Below are positions 1-9,256 of a DNA stretch of 45,753 nt, piece after piece. The number at the start of each line of letters is the position of its first letter. The stretch's first letter is position 1. The stretch is from the NCBI RefSeq assembly GCF_017471675.1, contig NZ_JAFUSK010000067.1:1-45753 (forward strand). Direction: 5' to 3'. The notes under the pieces are model-generated. The model had not been told where the DNA came from. It made no database searches and worked only from the letters and a program-made list of their open reading frames with translations. The DNA comes from Pseudobutyrivibrio sp. (lineage in GTDB: Bacteria; Bacillota; Clostridia; Lachnospirales; Lachnospiraceae). The position numbers were made by a program, and so were the translations under genes.

Positions 1-33
1 AGGACACCTATATAAAAAAGGTGTCCTTTTTTT
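1..33 (+). terminator. Rho-independent terminator of an upstream gene
   Basis: An 8-bp stem (AGGACACC with GGTGTCCT) closes an A-rich loop and runs into seven T residues. It ends transcription coming from left of the window, so the phosphorylase genes that follow probably have their own promoter in or near the 50 bases that remain. Confidence 0.8.
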
Positions 34-86
34 AGTGCCTTCATTTTCCTAAGATAAGGAAAGATTAAAGGGGAGGAAGGACGAAC

Positions 87-2804
87 ATGAGCAAAATACG
101 ATTTATTGATGAAAATGGAAGCTTTGAGATTAAAAGTCCTCAACATACTAGCGGGTTGTATTTGCCACTGGCAAGTACTAAGGGACTTAAGAGTGCTGTG
201 GCACCAGATTTTGGTGGGGATGCTAAAACAGATCAGAATCATTTTTTGATTGCCCCTAAAAGTGTAATGGATTTGCAGGCAGACAGGGATACCAGAAACT
301 TCTTTTTGATAATGAATGATGAACTGTGGTCAGCCACAGGTGTATCTGCTATGCAGGAGGCTACTAGATTTACAAAGGATGAGGATGATGTGACATTAAC
401 TGCTGGCAGGATGTGGCAGACAGTAGAAAGCTGCAACAAAGCAAAGGGGATTAAGGCCACTACTTCAATTTTTGCACTGTTAGAACAAAACGCTGAGATA
501 ATGGTTGTTACTATCCAAAATGATGGGAAGGAACCACTAAGCTTTGAGGCTGTGGCAGCTATTCCGGTATTTGGCAGAAGTGCAGATAATCTTAGGGACC
601 ATAGGCATGTTACCTCTCTTTTAAATAGAGCTGTTATTACAGAAGATGGTGTGGTAATGCAGCCTACATTATCCTTTGATGAAAGAGGTCATAAAAGAAA
701 CGATAGCACCTATTATGTCTTTGGCAGTGATGAAAAGGGGGAGGCTCCAAAACATTTCATGGCAGATGCAGATGAGTATCTAGGTGAAGGTGGAACCTAC
801 CTTAGACCTAGAAGCCTTATCGATGGCAAGGGTAAGAAGGATAACTGGATGAAGCCAGGGGACAAGGTGGATGGCAAGGAGTGTGTGGCAGCACTTAGGT
901 TTGAAAAAATCACCTTGGCACCAAAGGAATCCTACACATACCAGGTGGCCATTGGCATTGCAGGGGCTGACAACCTACATGAAATAGATGATGTATGCCA
1001 TTTCATTAAATCCGTAAATACGATAACAGAAAAGTTTGCTGAGACCAAAGAATACTGGAAGAACATAACACCTATCCATTTTAAGACTGGCAATAAGGAT
1101 TTTGATGGATTTATGGAATGGGTGGCTTTTCAGCCAACCTTAAGAAGAATCTTTGGCTGCTCATTTCTTCCGCACCACGATTATGGAAGAGGTGGCAGAG
1201 GCTGGAGAGATTTGTGGCAGGATTGCCTGGCATTACTTCTTACAGACCCTACTGATGTAAGAGAAATGCTTCTTAATAACTTTAAGGGTGTTAGGATTGA
1301 TGGAACCAATGCAACAATCATCGGGGATAAGCCGGGAGAATTTAAGGGAGATAGAAATGGAATTCCCAGAGTGTGGATGGACCATGGATTTTGGCCTTTC
1401 TTAACAGTGAAGCTATATATGGATCAGACCGGTGATCTGGATTTGTTTAAGGAAGAGGTTACGTACTTTAAGGACAATCTAATCCATAGAGGAGATAGGC
1501 TTGAAGCTTCGATAAATGAAGACAGTGACCTTGCTGTAAAGACAAGCACAGGTGAGACCTACAAGGGCTCGGTGCTAGAGCATATCTTAATAGAGAATTT
1601 GACAGCATTCTACGATGTGGGAAATCACGGCATGATTAGACTTAGAAATGCTGATTGGAATGATGCTTTGGATATGGCAGCAGAAGGTGGCGAAAGCGTG
1701 GCATTTACCTGTGGCTATGCTGGGAACCTAAAGGATATTGCTACGTATTTACGAATCTACATGGCAAAATCCAAGGAAACAAAGCTGCTGCTTTCAAAGG
1801 AGATAAATATTCTTCTTGAAGAGGATTCAGTGGGCACATTTAATAATCCTAAGGAAAAGCAACTGGTTCTAGAAAAATATATGAATGCTGTGGAAGTTGA
1901 TTTTACCGGGGAAAGGGAATATGTAGATATTGAAAAAATAGCCCTTTTACTAGAGCACAAATCAGAGTCACTAATGAAGCAGATAAGAGCCAAAGAGTGG
2001 GTATGTGATGAGGAAGGAAATGGCTGGTACAACGGCTACTACGATAATAACAGGGAAAAGGTAGAAGGCGTAATTAATGGCAGAGTACGAATGATGCTTA
2101 CAGGTCAGGTTTTTGCAATCATGAGTGCTACAGCAAAGAAGGATGCGGTGATAGCTATTATTAATTCTGCTAAGAAATACCTGTATAAAAAGGAGATTGG
2201 TGGATATGTCCTTAACACAGACTTTAAAGAGTTGAAAACTGACCTTGGAAGAATGTTTGGATTTGCATACGGTGACAAAGAAAACGGTGCAGTTTTCTCC
2301 CACATGGCAGTAATGTATTCAAATGCTCTGTATAAAAGAGGCTTTGCCAAGGAAGGCTATGAGGCACTTAACAGCTTGTTTGAAACTGCCGCAGATTTTG
2401 ATGTAAGTCATATTTATCCTGGAATACCAGAATATTTTAACGGTAAGGGTAGAGGACTTTATCACTATCTTACAGGTGCAGCCAGCTGGTATCTAATGAC
2501 GATGATTATCGAAGCCTTTGGTGTAAGAGGCAGTGCAGGAGATTTGCACCTAGAGCCAAAGCTAACCAAAGAGCAGTTTGATAAAAATGGAAATGCCACC
2601 ATAACCTTACCATTTAGAGGTCATACATTTACGGTGATTTATAAGAATCCTAAAGCTAAGGATTATAAGGAATATGAGATAGGTCAGGTGGTGATTGATA
2701 ACACCTGCATAATAAAGGGACAAAAGAATCTGGTGAGCATTTCGGAGAATCAGATTGATTCATGGAATGAAACAACACATGTAATTGAGATAGAGCTTAT
2801 ATAA
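87..2804 (+). CDS. GH94-family glycoside phosphorylase
   Basis: A 905-aa cytoplasmic protein with no signal peptide. It has the layout of GH94 phosphorylases: an N-terminal beta-sandwich, an (alpha/alpha)6 barrel with the RGWRDLWQD segment near residue 370, the DWND tetrad at 523-526 that carries the general acid of the family, and a C-terminal LYHYLTGAASWY segment typical of the end of the barrel. GH94 enzymes split beta-glucosides with inorganic phosphate, giving alpha-glucose 1-phosphate and saving ATP. The linkage (cellobiose, laminaribiose, beta-1,2 or other) cannot be read from sequence by eye. The start at 87 has a strong GGGGAGGAAGG site. The next gene begins 13 bases downstream and encodes a distant relative, and a CUT1 importer follows, so intracellular phosphorolysis of an imported oligosaccharide is the likely role. 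Confidence 0.85.
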   Translation: MSKIRFIDENGSFEIKSPQHTSGLYLPLASTKGLKSAVAPDFGGDAKTDQNHFLIAPKSVMDLQADRDTRNFFLIMNDELWSATGVSAMQEATRFTKDEDDVTLTAGRMWQTVESCNKAKGIKATTSIFALLEQNAEIMVVTIQNDGKEPLSFEAVAAIPVFGRSADNLRDHRHVTSLLNRAVITEDGVVMQPTLSFDERGHKRNDSTYYVFGSDEKGEAPKHFMADADEYLGEGGTYLRPRSLIDGKGKKDNWMKPGDKVDGKECVAALRFEKITLAPKESYTYQVAIGIAGADNLHEIDDVCHFIKSVNTITEKFAETKEYWKNITPIHFKTGNKDFDGFMEWVAFQPTLRRIFGCSFLPHHDYGRGGRGWRDLWQDCLALLLTDPTDVREMLLNNFKGVRIDGTNATIIGDKPGEFKGDRNGIPRVWMDHGFWPFLTVKLYMDQTGDLDLFKEEVTYFKDNLIHRGDRLEASINEDSDLAVKTSTGETYKGSVLEHILIENLTAFYDVGNHGMIRLRNADWNDALDMAAEGGESVAFTCGYAGNLKDIATYLRIYMAKSKETKLLLSKEINILLEEDSVGTFNNPKEKQLVLEKYMNAVEVDFTGEREYVDIEKIALLLEHKSESLMKQIRAKEWVCDEEGNGWYNGYYDNNREKVEGVINGRVRMMLTGQVFAIMSATAKKDAVIAIINSAKKYLYKKEIGGYVLNTDFKELKTDLGRMFGFAYGDKENGAVFSHMAVMYSNALYKRGFAKEGYEALNSLFETAADFDVSHIYPGIPEYFNGKGRGLYHYLTGAASWYLMTMIIEAFGVRGSAGDLHLEPKLTKEQFDKNGNATITLPFRGHTFTVIYKNPKAKDYKEYEIGQVVIDNTCIIKGQKNLVSISENQIDSWNETTHVIEIELI

Positions 2805-2817
2805 CAGGAGAATGATA

Positions 2818-5800
2818 ATGGAAATAGTTACAAAGGTAAAAGATGAAATAGAAAATTATGGTGTAAAAAGTGAGTTTGCCAGCTTTCTTCCTGGTATAGC
2901 AGGGTTAAATGGCATTCCAATGTGGTGCTATATAGTAAACAGAGGCCAGGCAGTAGTGAGCTTTGGTGTGCAGGACAAGGACCACGGAATTATGGAATTC
3001 TATCCAGCCCACACAGCGTATCAGATGGTGGAGCGCATGGGCTTTCGCACCTTTATCAAGGCTGATGGAAAGTACTATGAGCCATTTAAGAATCCTGCAT
3101 CTAAAACAAAAATGTCTGTCTATATGAATAGCTTAGCCATTGAGGATGAAGAAGATGGCATAAAGGTAAAGGTTAGCTATACAACACTTCCAGGAGAAAA
3201 GCTTGCAGCCTTAATGAGAGTGGTGGAGATTACAAACACTTCTGATGCAAAGAAAAGCTTTGAGATATTAGATGGAATGCCTTCCCTTATTCCATACGGA
3301 GTAGGACAGGAAAGCCTTAAGATGATGGCACAGACCACTAAGGCATGGATGCAGGTGGAGGATGTGGAAACAGGTATCCCATATTACAGGGTAAGAGTTA
3401 GCATGGAAGATTCTGCTGTTGTAAAAAAGGTAGATGGTGGAAACTTCGCCCTTGGCAGATTGTCAGATGGAACATCCCTTAGGGTGATAGTTGACCCACG
3501 TGTAGTGTTTGATTATGACTTAGGCTTTGATACTGCTGTAGGCTTTAAGGAAACAGCACTTAAGGAGCTTGTACAGGAGCACCAGAACACATCCAACGAA
3601 TTGCCATGTGCATTCTTTGCTAAGGAGGCCACTGTTGAAAGTAACGAGACAATCACTTTGTATGAAATGATTGGTCAGGTTAGAAACAAACAGGTTTTAA
3701 ACAGTTTTTTGGAAAATAAGATAGATGGCGATTTCTTTGAAAGAAAGTTTGATGAATCTACAAAGCTTACAGAAACCCTTACAGATAGTGTGGCGACAAA
3801 GACAGCCAACAAGACATTTGATAGCTACACAAGATACAATTACATGGATAATGTGCTAAGAGGAGGTAAGCCAATTCAGCTTGGTAACAAGCACACCTAC
3901 TACGTGTATTCCAGAAAGCATGGTGATTTAGAGCGTGACTACAATTATTTTTCTATGTCACCAGAATTTTACTCTCAGGGAAATGGTAATTTTAGAGATG
4001 TAAATCAAAACAGAAGATGCGATACATTTTTTAGCCCCATTGTTAAGTCTAAGAATATAGAAATGTTCTATTCTCTGATTCAGTTGGATGGTTACAACCC
4101 TTTGAAAATAGAGCAGATGAGATATGAATCCAAAAAGGCAAAAGAGCTTGGAATAGAAAAGCCATTTACTCCAGGAGAGCTTGCAGCAGCAATTATGGAT
4201 AAGGATGATGGTGCATTTGATACTAAGGAAGCAAAGCTGTTTGATGAAATAATGGCTGATGCTAAAGAAACTGTAAACGGGGATTTTGGTGAAGGCTACT
4301 GGAGTGACCACTGGACCTACAATCTGGATTTGATAGAGGAATATTTGGAAATCTACCCTGATGATGCCAAGGACTTGCTATATCACACTAATGTAAAGGC
4401 ATTTGATTGTAAGGAAAAGGTTCGCCCAAGATTTAAAAGATACGAAGAAACAGATAATGGAATCAGACAGTACTATTACTTGGATTCCAGGGATAACACA
4501 ACTAAGGCACCAAGCTTTGCCATAGATAAAGAGGGCAAAGAGGTTACCATGCCTCTTATTTCTAAGCTGATACTTATGTCTGCAATTAAGCTTGCAACAC
4601 TTGATGCCTATGGACTTGGTGTGGAGATGGAAGGTGGCAAGCCAGGATGGTATGATGCCTTAAATGGTCTGCCTGGACTACTTGGCTCATCCATGAACGA
4701 ATCCTATGAGCTTGCAAGAATGATTGATTTTGTAAAGGATGTCCTCTACAAATATCAAGAAAATATTGTACTGCCTAAAGAGGTGGCTGATTTTATTATC
4801 TCTATTCATAAGGCAGAGCAGGAGCTAAATGATAGCTTAGATAAATGGAATCGTAAAAACCATATTAAGGAAGAATATAGAAGCAAGGTATATGAAGGCT
4901 TTACAGGGGAGACAAAAGAAATATCTCCTTCATTGATTAAAGAGATTTTTGATACCTTTAGTGCTTCTATGAATGCATCTATAGCTAGGGCAGTGGAGAT
5001 TTCAGATGGCATTGCACCAGCTTATTTTACCTATGATATTGATGAATACGAAAAGACAGCTGAGGGCATTGTTCCAAAGCATTTTACCATGGTAAAGGTT
5101 CCATATTTCTTAGAAGGCCCGGTTCGTTTCCTAAAGCTAGGAGATGATATAAGTGCAAAAAGGGCAATGTATTTAAAGGTTAAACACAGCGACCTGTTTG
5201 ATGAGAAGCTATCCATGTACAAGGTAAATGCATCCCTTAAGGATGCAAGTTTTGAGCTTGGAAGATGTAGAGCCTTTACACCAGGCTGGCTTGAAAACGA
5301 ATCTATCTGGCTTCACATGGAATATAAATATTTATTGGAGCTTCTTAGGAGTGGACTTTACAAGGAGTTCTTTGAGGATTTTAAGAATGCAGCAGTTCCT
5401 TTCCTTGATAAAGATACATATGGAAGGAGTACCTTAGAGAATTCATCATTTATAGCAAGCTCTAAAAATCCTAACGAAAGAATCCATGGTAAGGGCTTTG
5501 TGGCAAGGCTTTCAGGCTCAACCATTGAATTTATCAGTATGTGGAAGCTGATGTTCTTTGGCAAGAATATATTTACAGTAAACGAAGCAGGCGATTTGCA
5601 GTTTGAGCTTACTCCTGCCATACCAGAATATTTAATTGCTGATAAAGATGGAAAATATTATGTTTCATCAACACTCCTTGGAAACACTACGCTTAGGCTG
5701 GAGTTTGATAAGAAGCAGGATTACATTCCAGGCCAGTATGCCATTACAGAGATTACAGTAAATTATAATGATGGAACATCTATTACTGAAAATAGCAATG

Positions 5801-5877
5801 TGCTTACAAAAGATGCAGCAGAAAAAATAAGAGACAGGTGTGCAATTTCTATCACTATAAAAATGACACCTAAATAA
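2818..5877 (+). CDS. Large GH94-like phosphorylase-related protein
   Basis: A 1019-aa cytoplasmic protein. I chose ATG 2818 over ATG 2812 because AGGAG at 2806-2810 is 7 bases from 2818 but only 1 from 2812. It keeps the order of a GH94 enzyme: an N-terminal sandwich, a GEGYWSDHW segment where GH94 has its RDxxQD region, a GWYDALNGLPG segment at about 610-619 in the place of DWND (Asp613 is the candidate acid), and a C-terminal HGKGFVARLSGSTIE segment. It is clearly diverged from its neighbour and could belong to a related phosphorylase family such as GH161 rather than GH94. Pairing of a short and a long phosphorylase suggests one acts on longer chains and one on the disaccharide end product; that is inference. 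Confidence 0.65.
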   Translation: MEIVTKVKDEIENYGVKSEFASFLPGIAGLNGIPMWCYIVNRGQAVVSFGVQDKDHGIMEFYPAHTAYQMVERMGFRTFIKADGKYYEPFKNPASKTKMSVYMNSLAIEDEEDGIKVKVSYTTLPGEKLAALMRVVEITNTSDAKKSFEILDGMPSLIPYGVGQESLKMMAQTTKAWMQVEDVETGIPYYRVRVSMEDSAVVKKVDGGNFALGRLSDGTSLRVIVDPRVVFDYDLGFDTAVGFKETALKELVQEHQNTSNELPCAFFAKEATVESNETITLYEMIGQVRNKQVLNSFLENKIDGDFFERKFDESTKLTETLTDSVATKTANKTFDSYTRYNYMDNVLRGGKPIQLGNKHTYYVYSRKHGDLERDYNYFSMSPEFYSQGNGNFRDVNQNRRCDTFFSPIVKSKNIEMFYSLIQLDGYNPLKIEQMRYESKKAKELGIEKPFTPGELAAAIMDKDDGAFDTKEAKLFDEIMADAKETVNGDFGEGYWSDHWTYNLDLIEEYLEIYPDDAKDLLYHTNVKAFDCKEKVRPRFKRYEETDNGIRQYYYLDSRDNTTKAPSFAIDKEGKEVTMPLISKLILMSAIKLATLDAYGLGVEMEGGKPGWYDALNGLPGLLGSSMNESYELARMIDFVKDVLYKYQENIVLPKEVADFIISIHKAEQELNDSLDKWNRKNHIKEEYRSKVYEGFTGETKEISPSLIKEIFDTFSASMNASIARAVEISDGIAPAYFTYDIDEYEKTAEGIVPKHFTMVKVPYFLEGPVRFLKLGDDISAKRAMYLKVKHSDLFDEKLSMYKVNASLKDASFELGRCRAFTPGWLENESIWLHMEYKYLLELLRSGLYKEFFEDFKNAAVPFLDKDTYGRSTLENSSFIASSKNPNERIHGKGFVARLSGSTIEFISMWKLMFFGKNIFTVNEAGDLQFELTPAIPEYLIADKDGKYYVSSTLLGNTTLRLEFDKKQDYIPGQYAITEITVNYNDGTSITENSNVLTKDAAEKIRDRCAISITIKMTPK

Positions 5878-5895
5878 AAAAAGTATCATTTTTTC
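5860..5895 (+). terminator. Possible terminator overlapping the end of the second phosphorylase gene
   Basis: AAAATGACAC at 5860-5869 pairs with GTATCATTTT at 5883-5892 with one mismatch, followed by T residues. The stop codon lies in the loop. It may reduce read-through into the transporter genes. A TATAAT at 5912-5917 just downstream could be a new -10 box, but I see no convincing -35. Confidence 0.4.
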
Positions 5896-5960
5896 AGTAA
5901 GGACAGCCTCCTATAATTTAACCATAACAACAAACAACAAAAGGTTGGGAGGATGAAAGA

Positions 5961-7358
5961 ATGAAGCTAAAAAAATTCTTAGCAGTTCTTCTCGTAGGCG
6001 CAATGACACTTTCACTTGCAGCCTGCGGAAGTGATGGCAGTGATGCCACATTGGAAGGTGAAAATGTAGATTCTGCAACAGTTGGTAGCGAGGATGGAGA
6101 AAAGCTCGTTATCTGGACACTTGCAAAGGATCTTCAGACCTTCGCAGAAAAGTATGCTGAGCTTAACCCAGATGTCCAGATTGAGACAGTGGTTATTGAA
6201 CCAGCAGACTATGTAACAAAGGTACAGACAGCTCTTAACGGTGGTCAGACAACACCTGATATCATCGTTGGTGAGCCACAGATGCTTGAGGATTTCTATG
6301 ATGCTAATTACTTTGAGGATTTGAACCAGGCACCATACAATGCTCAGGATTATGCAGATCAGATTGTTGATTATGTATGGAAGGTTGGTCAGGATTCAGA
6401 AGGAATTCAGCGTGCTATTTCTTACCAGATTACTCCAGCAGGTATTTACTATCGAAGAGATATTGCTGAAAAGGTATTTGGAACAGATGATCCAGAAGAA
6501 ATCGGTAAGCTTTTTGCTGACTATGACACAGTTCTTTCTACAGCAAAGACACTTAAGGACAATGGTTACCGCATCTTTGCATCAGATGCAGAAATTAACT
6601 ACTTCTCAGGTGATAGCGCATGGGTTGTTGATGGCAAGTTAAATGTTAACCAGGCTCGTCTTGATTACATGGATCTTGTAATTGATTTATATCAGAACGA
6701 TTACACAGCTTATGCTAACCAGTGGTCTACACCATGGTATCAGGCTATGGCCGGCGAGGTACCTATCCTTACAGCTGATATCCAGAACTATGCTGATGAT
6801 TCTGTAAACGTATGGGATGCAGAGCAGTTTGAGGAGGCTACAAAGGACCTTGATAAGACAGAGGTTTTCGCATTTGGTCTTCCTAGCTGGGGCGTTCTTA
6901 CACTTAGAGATAATGTAGGCGAGACATCAGGTAAGTGGGGCGTTTGCTCTGGACCTGCATATGGCTTTGGTGGTGGTACATTCATCGGTATCTCTGCTAA
7001 CTCAGAGCACAAGGATCTTGCTTGGGATTTCCTTAAGTGGGTAACACTTGATGAGGAAACAGCTGAGTGGTGGATTGAAAAGTCAGAGGGTGACACAGTT
7101 TCACTTATCTCTGTACTTGAGAAGCACAAGGATGATGAGAACCCTGTATATGGCAACCAGCACATGTATTCATTCTGGCAGTCACAGGCTGAGCACATTG
7201 ATTACTCTAAGGTAACACGTTACGACAAGGTAATTAACGATGCTTGGGGCGCTGCAATCACAGCAATCAAGACTGGTGAGAAGAACAAGGAAGATGCAAT
7301 CTCTGAGTTCTACGATGTAGTTGAATCTACATATCCAGATATCACAGTTGAAAGATAA
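5961..7358 (+). CDS. Sugar ABC transporter substrate-binding lipoprotein
   Basis: A 465-aa extracellular solute-binding protein of the CUT1 (maltose/oligosaccharide) type. Residues 1-21 are a lipoprotein signal with lipobox LAAC, so Cys22 would be lipidated and anchor the protein outside the membrane. The body is rich in aromatic and acidic residues and has the usual length and two-lobe pattern of this family (for example the NGGQTTPDIIVG segment near residue 95). It is followed by two permease genes of the same system but no ATPase gene; a shared MsmX-like ATPase elsewhere is the usual arrangement in Firmicutes. The start has a GGGAGGATG site. Confidence 0.9.
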   Translation: MKLKKFLAVLLVGAMTLSLAACGSDGSDATLEGENVDSATVGSEDGEKLVIWTLAKDLQTFAEKYAELNPDVQIETVVIEPADYVTKVQTALNGGQTTPDIIVGEPQMLEDFYDANYFEDLNQAPYNAQDYADQIVDYVWKVGQDSEGIQRAISYQITPAGIYYRRDIAEKVFGTDDPEEIGKLFADYDTVLSTAKTLKDNGYRIFASDAEINYFSGDSAWVVDGKLNVNQARLDYMDLVIDLYQNDYTAYANQWSTPWYQAMAGEVPILTADIQNYADDSVNVWDAEQFEEATKDLDKTEVFAFGLPSWGVLTLRDNVGETSGKWGVCSGPAYGFGGGTFIGISANSEHKDLAWDFLKWVTLDEETAEWWIEKSEGDTVSLISVLEKHKDDENPVYGNQHMYSFWQSQAEHIDYSKVTRYDKVINDAWGAAITAIKTGEKNKEDAISEFYDVVESTYPDITVER

Positions 7359-7373
7359 TTTAGATGACAAAAA

Positions 7374-7395
7374 GGGGCTGACAGTGGTCAGCCCC
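7374..7395 (+). promoter_or_regulatory. Intercistronic hairpin between binding-protein and permease genes
   Basis: GGGGCTGAC at 7374-7382 and GTCAGCCCC at 7387-7395 form a perfect 9-bp stem with a four-base loop and no T tract. Such hairpins after binding-protein genes commonly protect the upstream mRNA, giving more binding protein than permease. That role is inferred here. Confidence 0.65.
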
Positions 7396-7416
7396 GAAAT
7401 TTAAAGGGAGGAAAGG

Positions 7417-8340
7417 ATGAAAGCAATTTCCATGAAAAATGTGATGAAGAATAGGAATAATGCAGCATATCTGTTTGTGCTCCCATTCGTCATCGTTTTT
7501 TTGATTTTTAGTGTATATCCAGTATTTAGAACCTTATATCTTAGCTTTACAGATTATAAGGGATATGGTGATCCTGTTTTAGTAGGATTAGAAAATTATA
7601 AGCGTGTTATAGGAGACAAATTCTTTTGGCGTTCACTTTATAACACAGTAAAAATGTGGGGATTAAATATAGTATTACAGCTTGGCTTGGCATTCCTGTT
7701 AACTATCGTATTTTCGGATATTAAATACAAGCTTGCTGGACTTCCAGTATTCAGAGCTTTGTATTATTTGCCAAATCTTATTGCAGCTACATCAGTAGCA
7801 TTTTTATTCAAAACATTATTAGATTGGAAATATGGAACCTTTAATCAGATTCTTCTTGCCACAGGCATTGTTGACCAGCAGGTAAACTGGTTAGGACAGC
7901 GTTCTACAGCATGGGCGGTAGTATCTGTTATTCAGGCATGGATGTGGTTTGGAAATTCCTTCATCATGCTTATGGCAGGTGTTCAGGGTATTCCACAGGA
8001 TTATTTTGAGGCGGCAGCAATAGATGGTGCAGGTAGATGGAAGACCTTCGGTAAAATCACATTACCTTTGCTTAGACCAATTCTTTTATATGTAGCAGTT
8101 ACATCACTTATTGGTGGTTTGCAGCTGTTTGATTTGCCATTCCTTATCAATGGTGTTGCAGGTGCATCTACAGCCGGTGAACCAGGTGGAACACTTCAGA
8201 CTGTGGTTATGTACATGTACAAATTTGGATTTGAAACACATCAGGTTGGCTTTGCATCAGCAATAGCTTATACACTGTTTATCATAATACTAATCGTATC
8301 AGTACTAGAATTTAAGTTTATCGGTGGAAAGGAGGATTAG
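7417..8340 (+). CDS. Sugar ABC transporter permease, MalF/UgpA type
   Basis: A 307-aa integral membrane protein with about six hydrophobic segments. The cytoplasmic EAA loop that contacts the ATPase is visible near residues 198-220 (EAAAIDGAG followed by ITLP). The FLIFSVYPVFRTLYLSFTDY start is typical of the MalF-like subunit of CUT1 importers. A GGGAGGAAAGG site precedes ATG 7417. It forms a heterodimer with the next gene product. Confidence 0.9.
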   Translation: MKAISMKNVMKNRNNAAYLFVLPFVIVFLIFSVYPVFRTLYLSFTDYKGYGDPVLVGLENYKRVIGDKFFWRSLYNTVKMWGLNIVLQLGLAFLLTIVFSDIKYKLAGLPVFRALYYLPNLIAATSVAFLFKTLLDWKYGTFNQILLATGIVDQQVNWLGQRSTAWAVVSVIQAWMWFGNSFIMLMAGVQGIPQDYFEAAAIDGAGRWKTFGKITLPLLRPILLYVAVTSLIGGLQLFDLPFLINGVAGASTAGEPGGTLQTVVMYMYKFGFETHQVGFASAIAYTLFIIILIVSVLEFKFIGGKED

Positions 8341-8344
8341 TAAG

Positions 8345-9172
8345 GTGGCCACAAAAATCAAAAGATTCATTTTATATATTGCACTTATAGTACTTTCCCT
8401 TGCTTGCCTTCTTCCATTTTGGTTGATGATTGTTAACTCTACTCGCTCGGGTGTTGAGATAACTCATTCATTTTCATTTTTGCCGGGACACAGCTTACAT
8501 GATAACTGGGTTGTGTTGTTTGATTACGTTAACCTTTTCAGAGGCTTCTTCAACAGTATCAAGGTGGCTGTGCCGGCAACTCTCCTTACAGCATACTTTT
8601 CAGCTATTACAGCATATGCAATGGCTATGTATGAATGGAAGGGTAACAGCCTACTCTTTAAGGTAATAGTGGTATTTATGATGATACCTGCTCAGCTCTC
8701 TTTGATTGGTTTTTACAACCTTTGCCAGAAGCTTAGACTTATTGATTCATACGTACCATTAATTGTTCCAGCTATAGCAGCGCCAGGAATCGTGTTCTTC
8801 CTAAGGCAGTATGTTAAATCAACATTATCAAAGGCGCTGCTTGAGGCTGCCAGAATCGATGGAGCATCAGAAATACATACATTCCATAAAATCGTACTTC
8901 CTATTATGGCACCTGGTATTGCTACCATGTCCATAGGTGCATTTATTGGAAACTGGAATTCATACCTTATGCCATTAATACTTTTAAATACTCCAAGTAA
9001 AATGACATTGCCTGTAATGATTTCTACACTGAATGCTGCAACAGACCTGCAGAAGAATCAGGGAGCTATATACCTTGGTGTTGCTATTTCTGTAGTACCT
9101 ATTATGATAGTATTTGCATTCTGCTCTAGATATATTATCAGCAGTATTTCTGCAGGTAGCGTAAAAGAATAA
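8345..9172 (+). CDS. Sugar ABC transporter permease, MalG/UgpE type
   Basis: A 275-aa membrane protein and the second CUT1 permease. I place the start at GTG 8345, because the ribosome-binding site AAAGGAGG lies at 8328-8335, inside the last codons of the previous gene. An in-frame GTG at 8324 lies upstream of that site and has none of its own. The EAA loop (EAARIDGAS, then IVLP) sits near residues 166-190. The gap of four bases to the previous stop implies translational coupling and equal amounts of both permeases. Confidence 0.9.
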   Translation: MATKIKRFILYIALIVLSLACLLPFWLMIVNSTRSGVEITHSFSFLPGHSLHDNWVVLFDYVNLFRGFFNSIKVAVPATLLTAYFSAITAYAMAMYEWKGNSLLFKVIVVFMMIPAQLSLIGFYNLCQKLRLIDSYVPLIVPAIAAPGIVFFLRQYVKSTLSKALLEAARIDGASEIHTFHKIVLPIMAPGIATMSIGAFIGNWNSYLMPLILLNTPSKMTLPVMISTLNAATDLQKNQGAIYLGVAISVVPIMIVFAFCSRYIISSISAGSVKE

Positions 9173-9179
9173 AATATTG

Positions 9180-9210
9180 GGACTGGCGCTTATTGCGGCA
9201 GTCCTTTATG
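9180..9210 (+). terminator. Hairpin at the end of the importer operon
   Basis: GGACTG at 9180-9185 pairs with CAGTCC at 9199-9204, with an inner CGC/GCG stem and the sequence TTTATG after it. The T tract is poor. Together with a promoter 18 bases further on, it suggests that the importer transcript ends here and a new one starts. Confidence 0.5.
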
Positions 9211-9221
9211 CCGTTTATTTA

Positions 9222-9250
9222 TTGAAAGTGTCATAACAAGAAAGTATAAT
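9222..9250 (+). promoter_or_regulatory. Near-consensus housekeeping promoter
   Basis: TTGAAA at 9222-9227 and TATAAT at 9245-9250 are separated by exactly 17 bases, a close match to the sigma-A consensus. The predicted transcription start, about seven bases after the -10 box, falls on or beside the ATG at 9257. It would drive the orphan binding protein, the kinase and the response regulator. Confidence 0.65.
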
Positions 9251-9256
9251 AATTAT

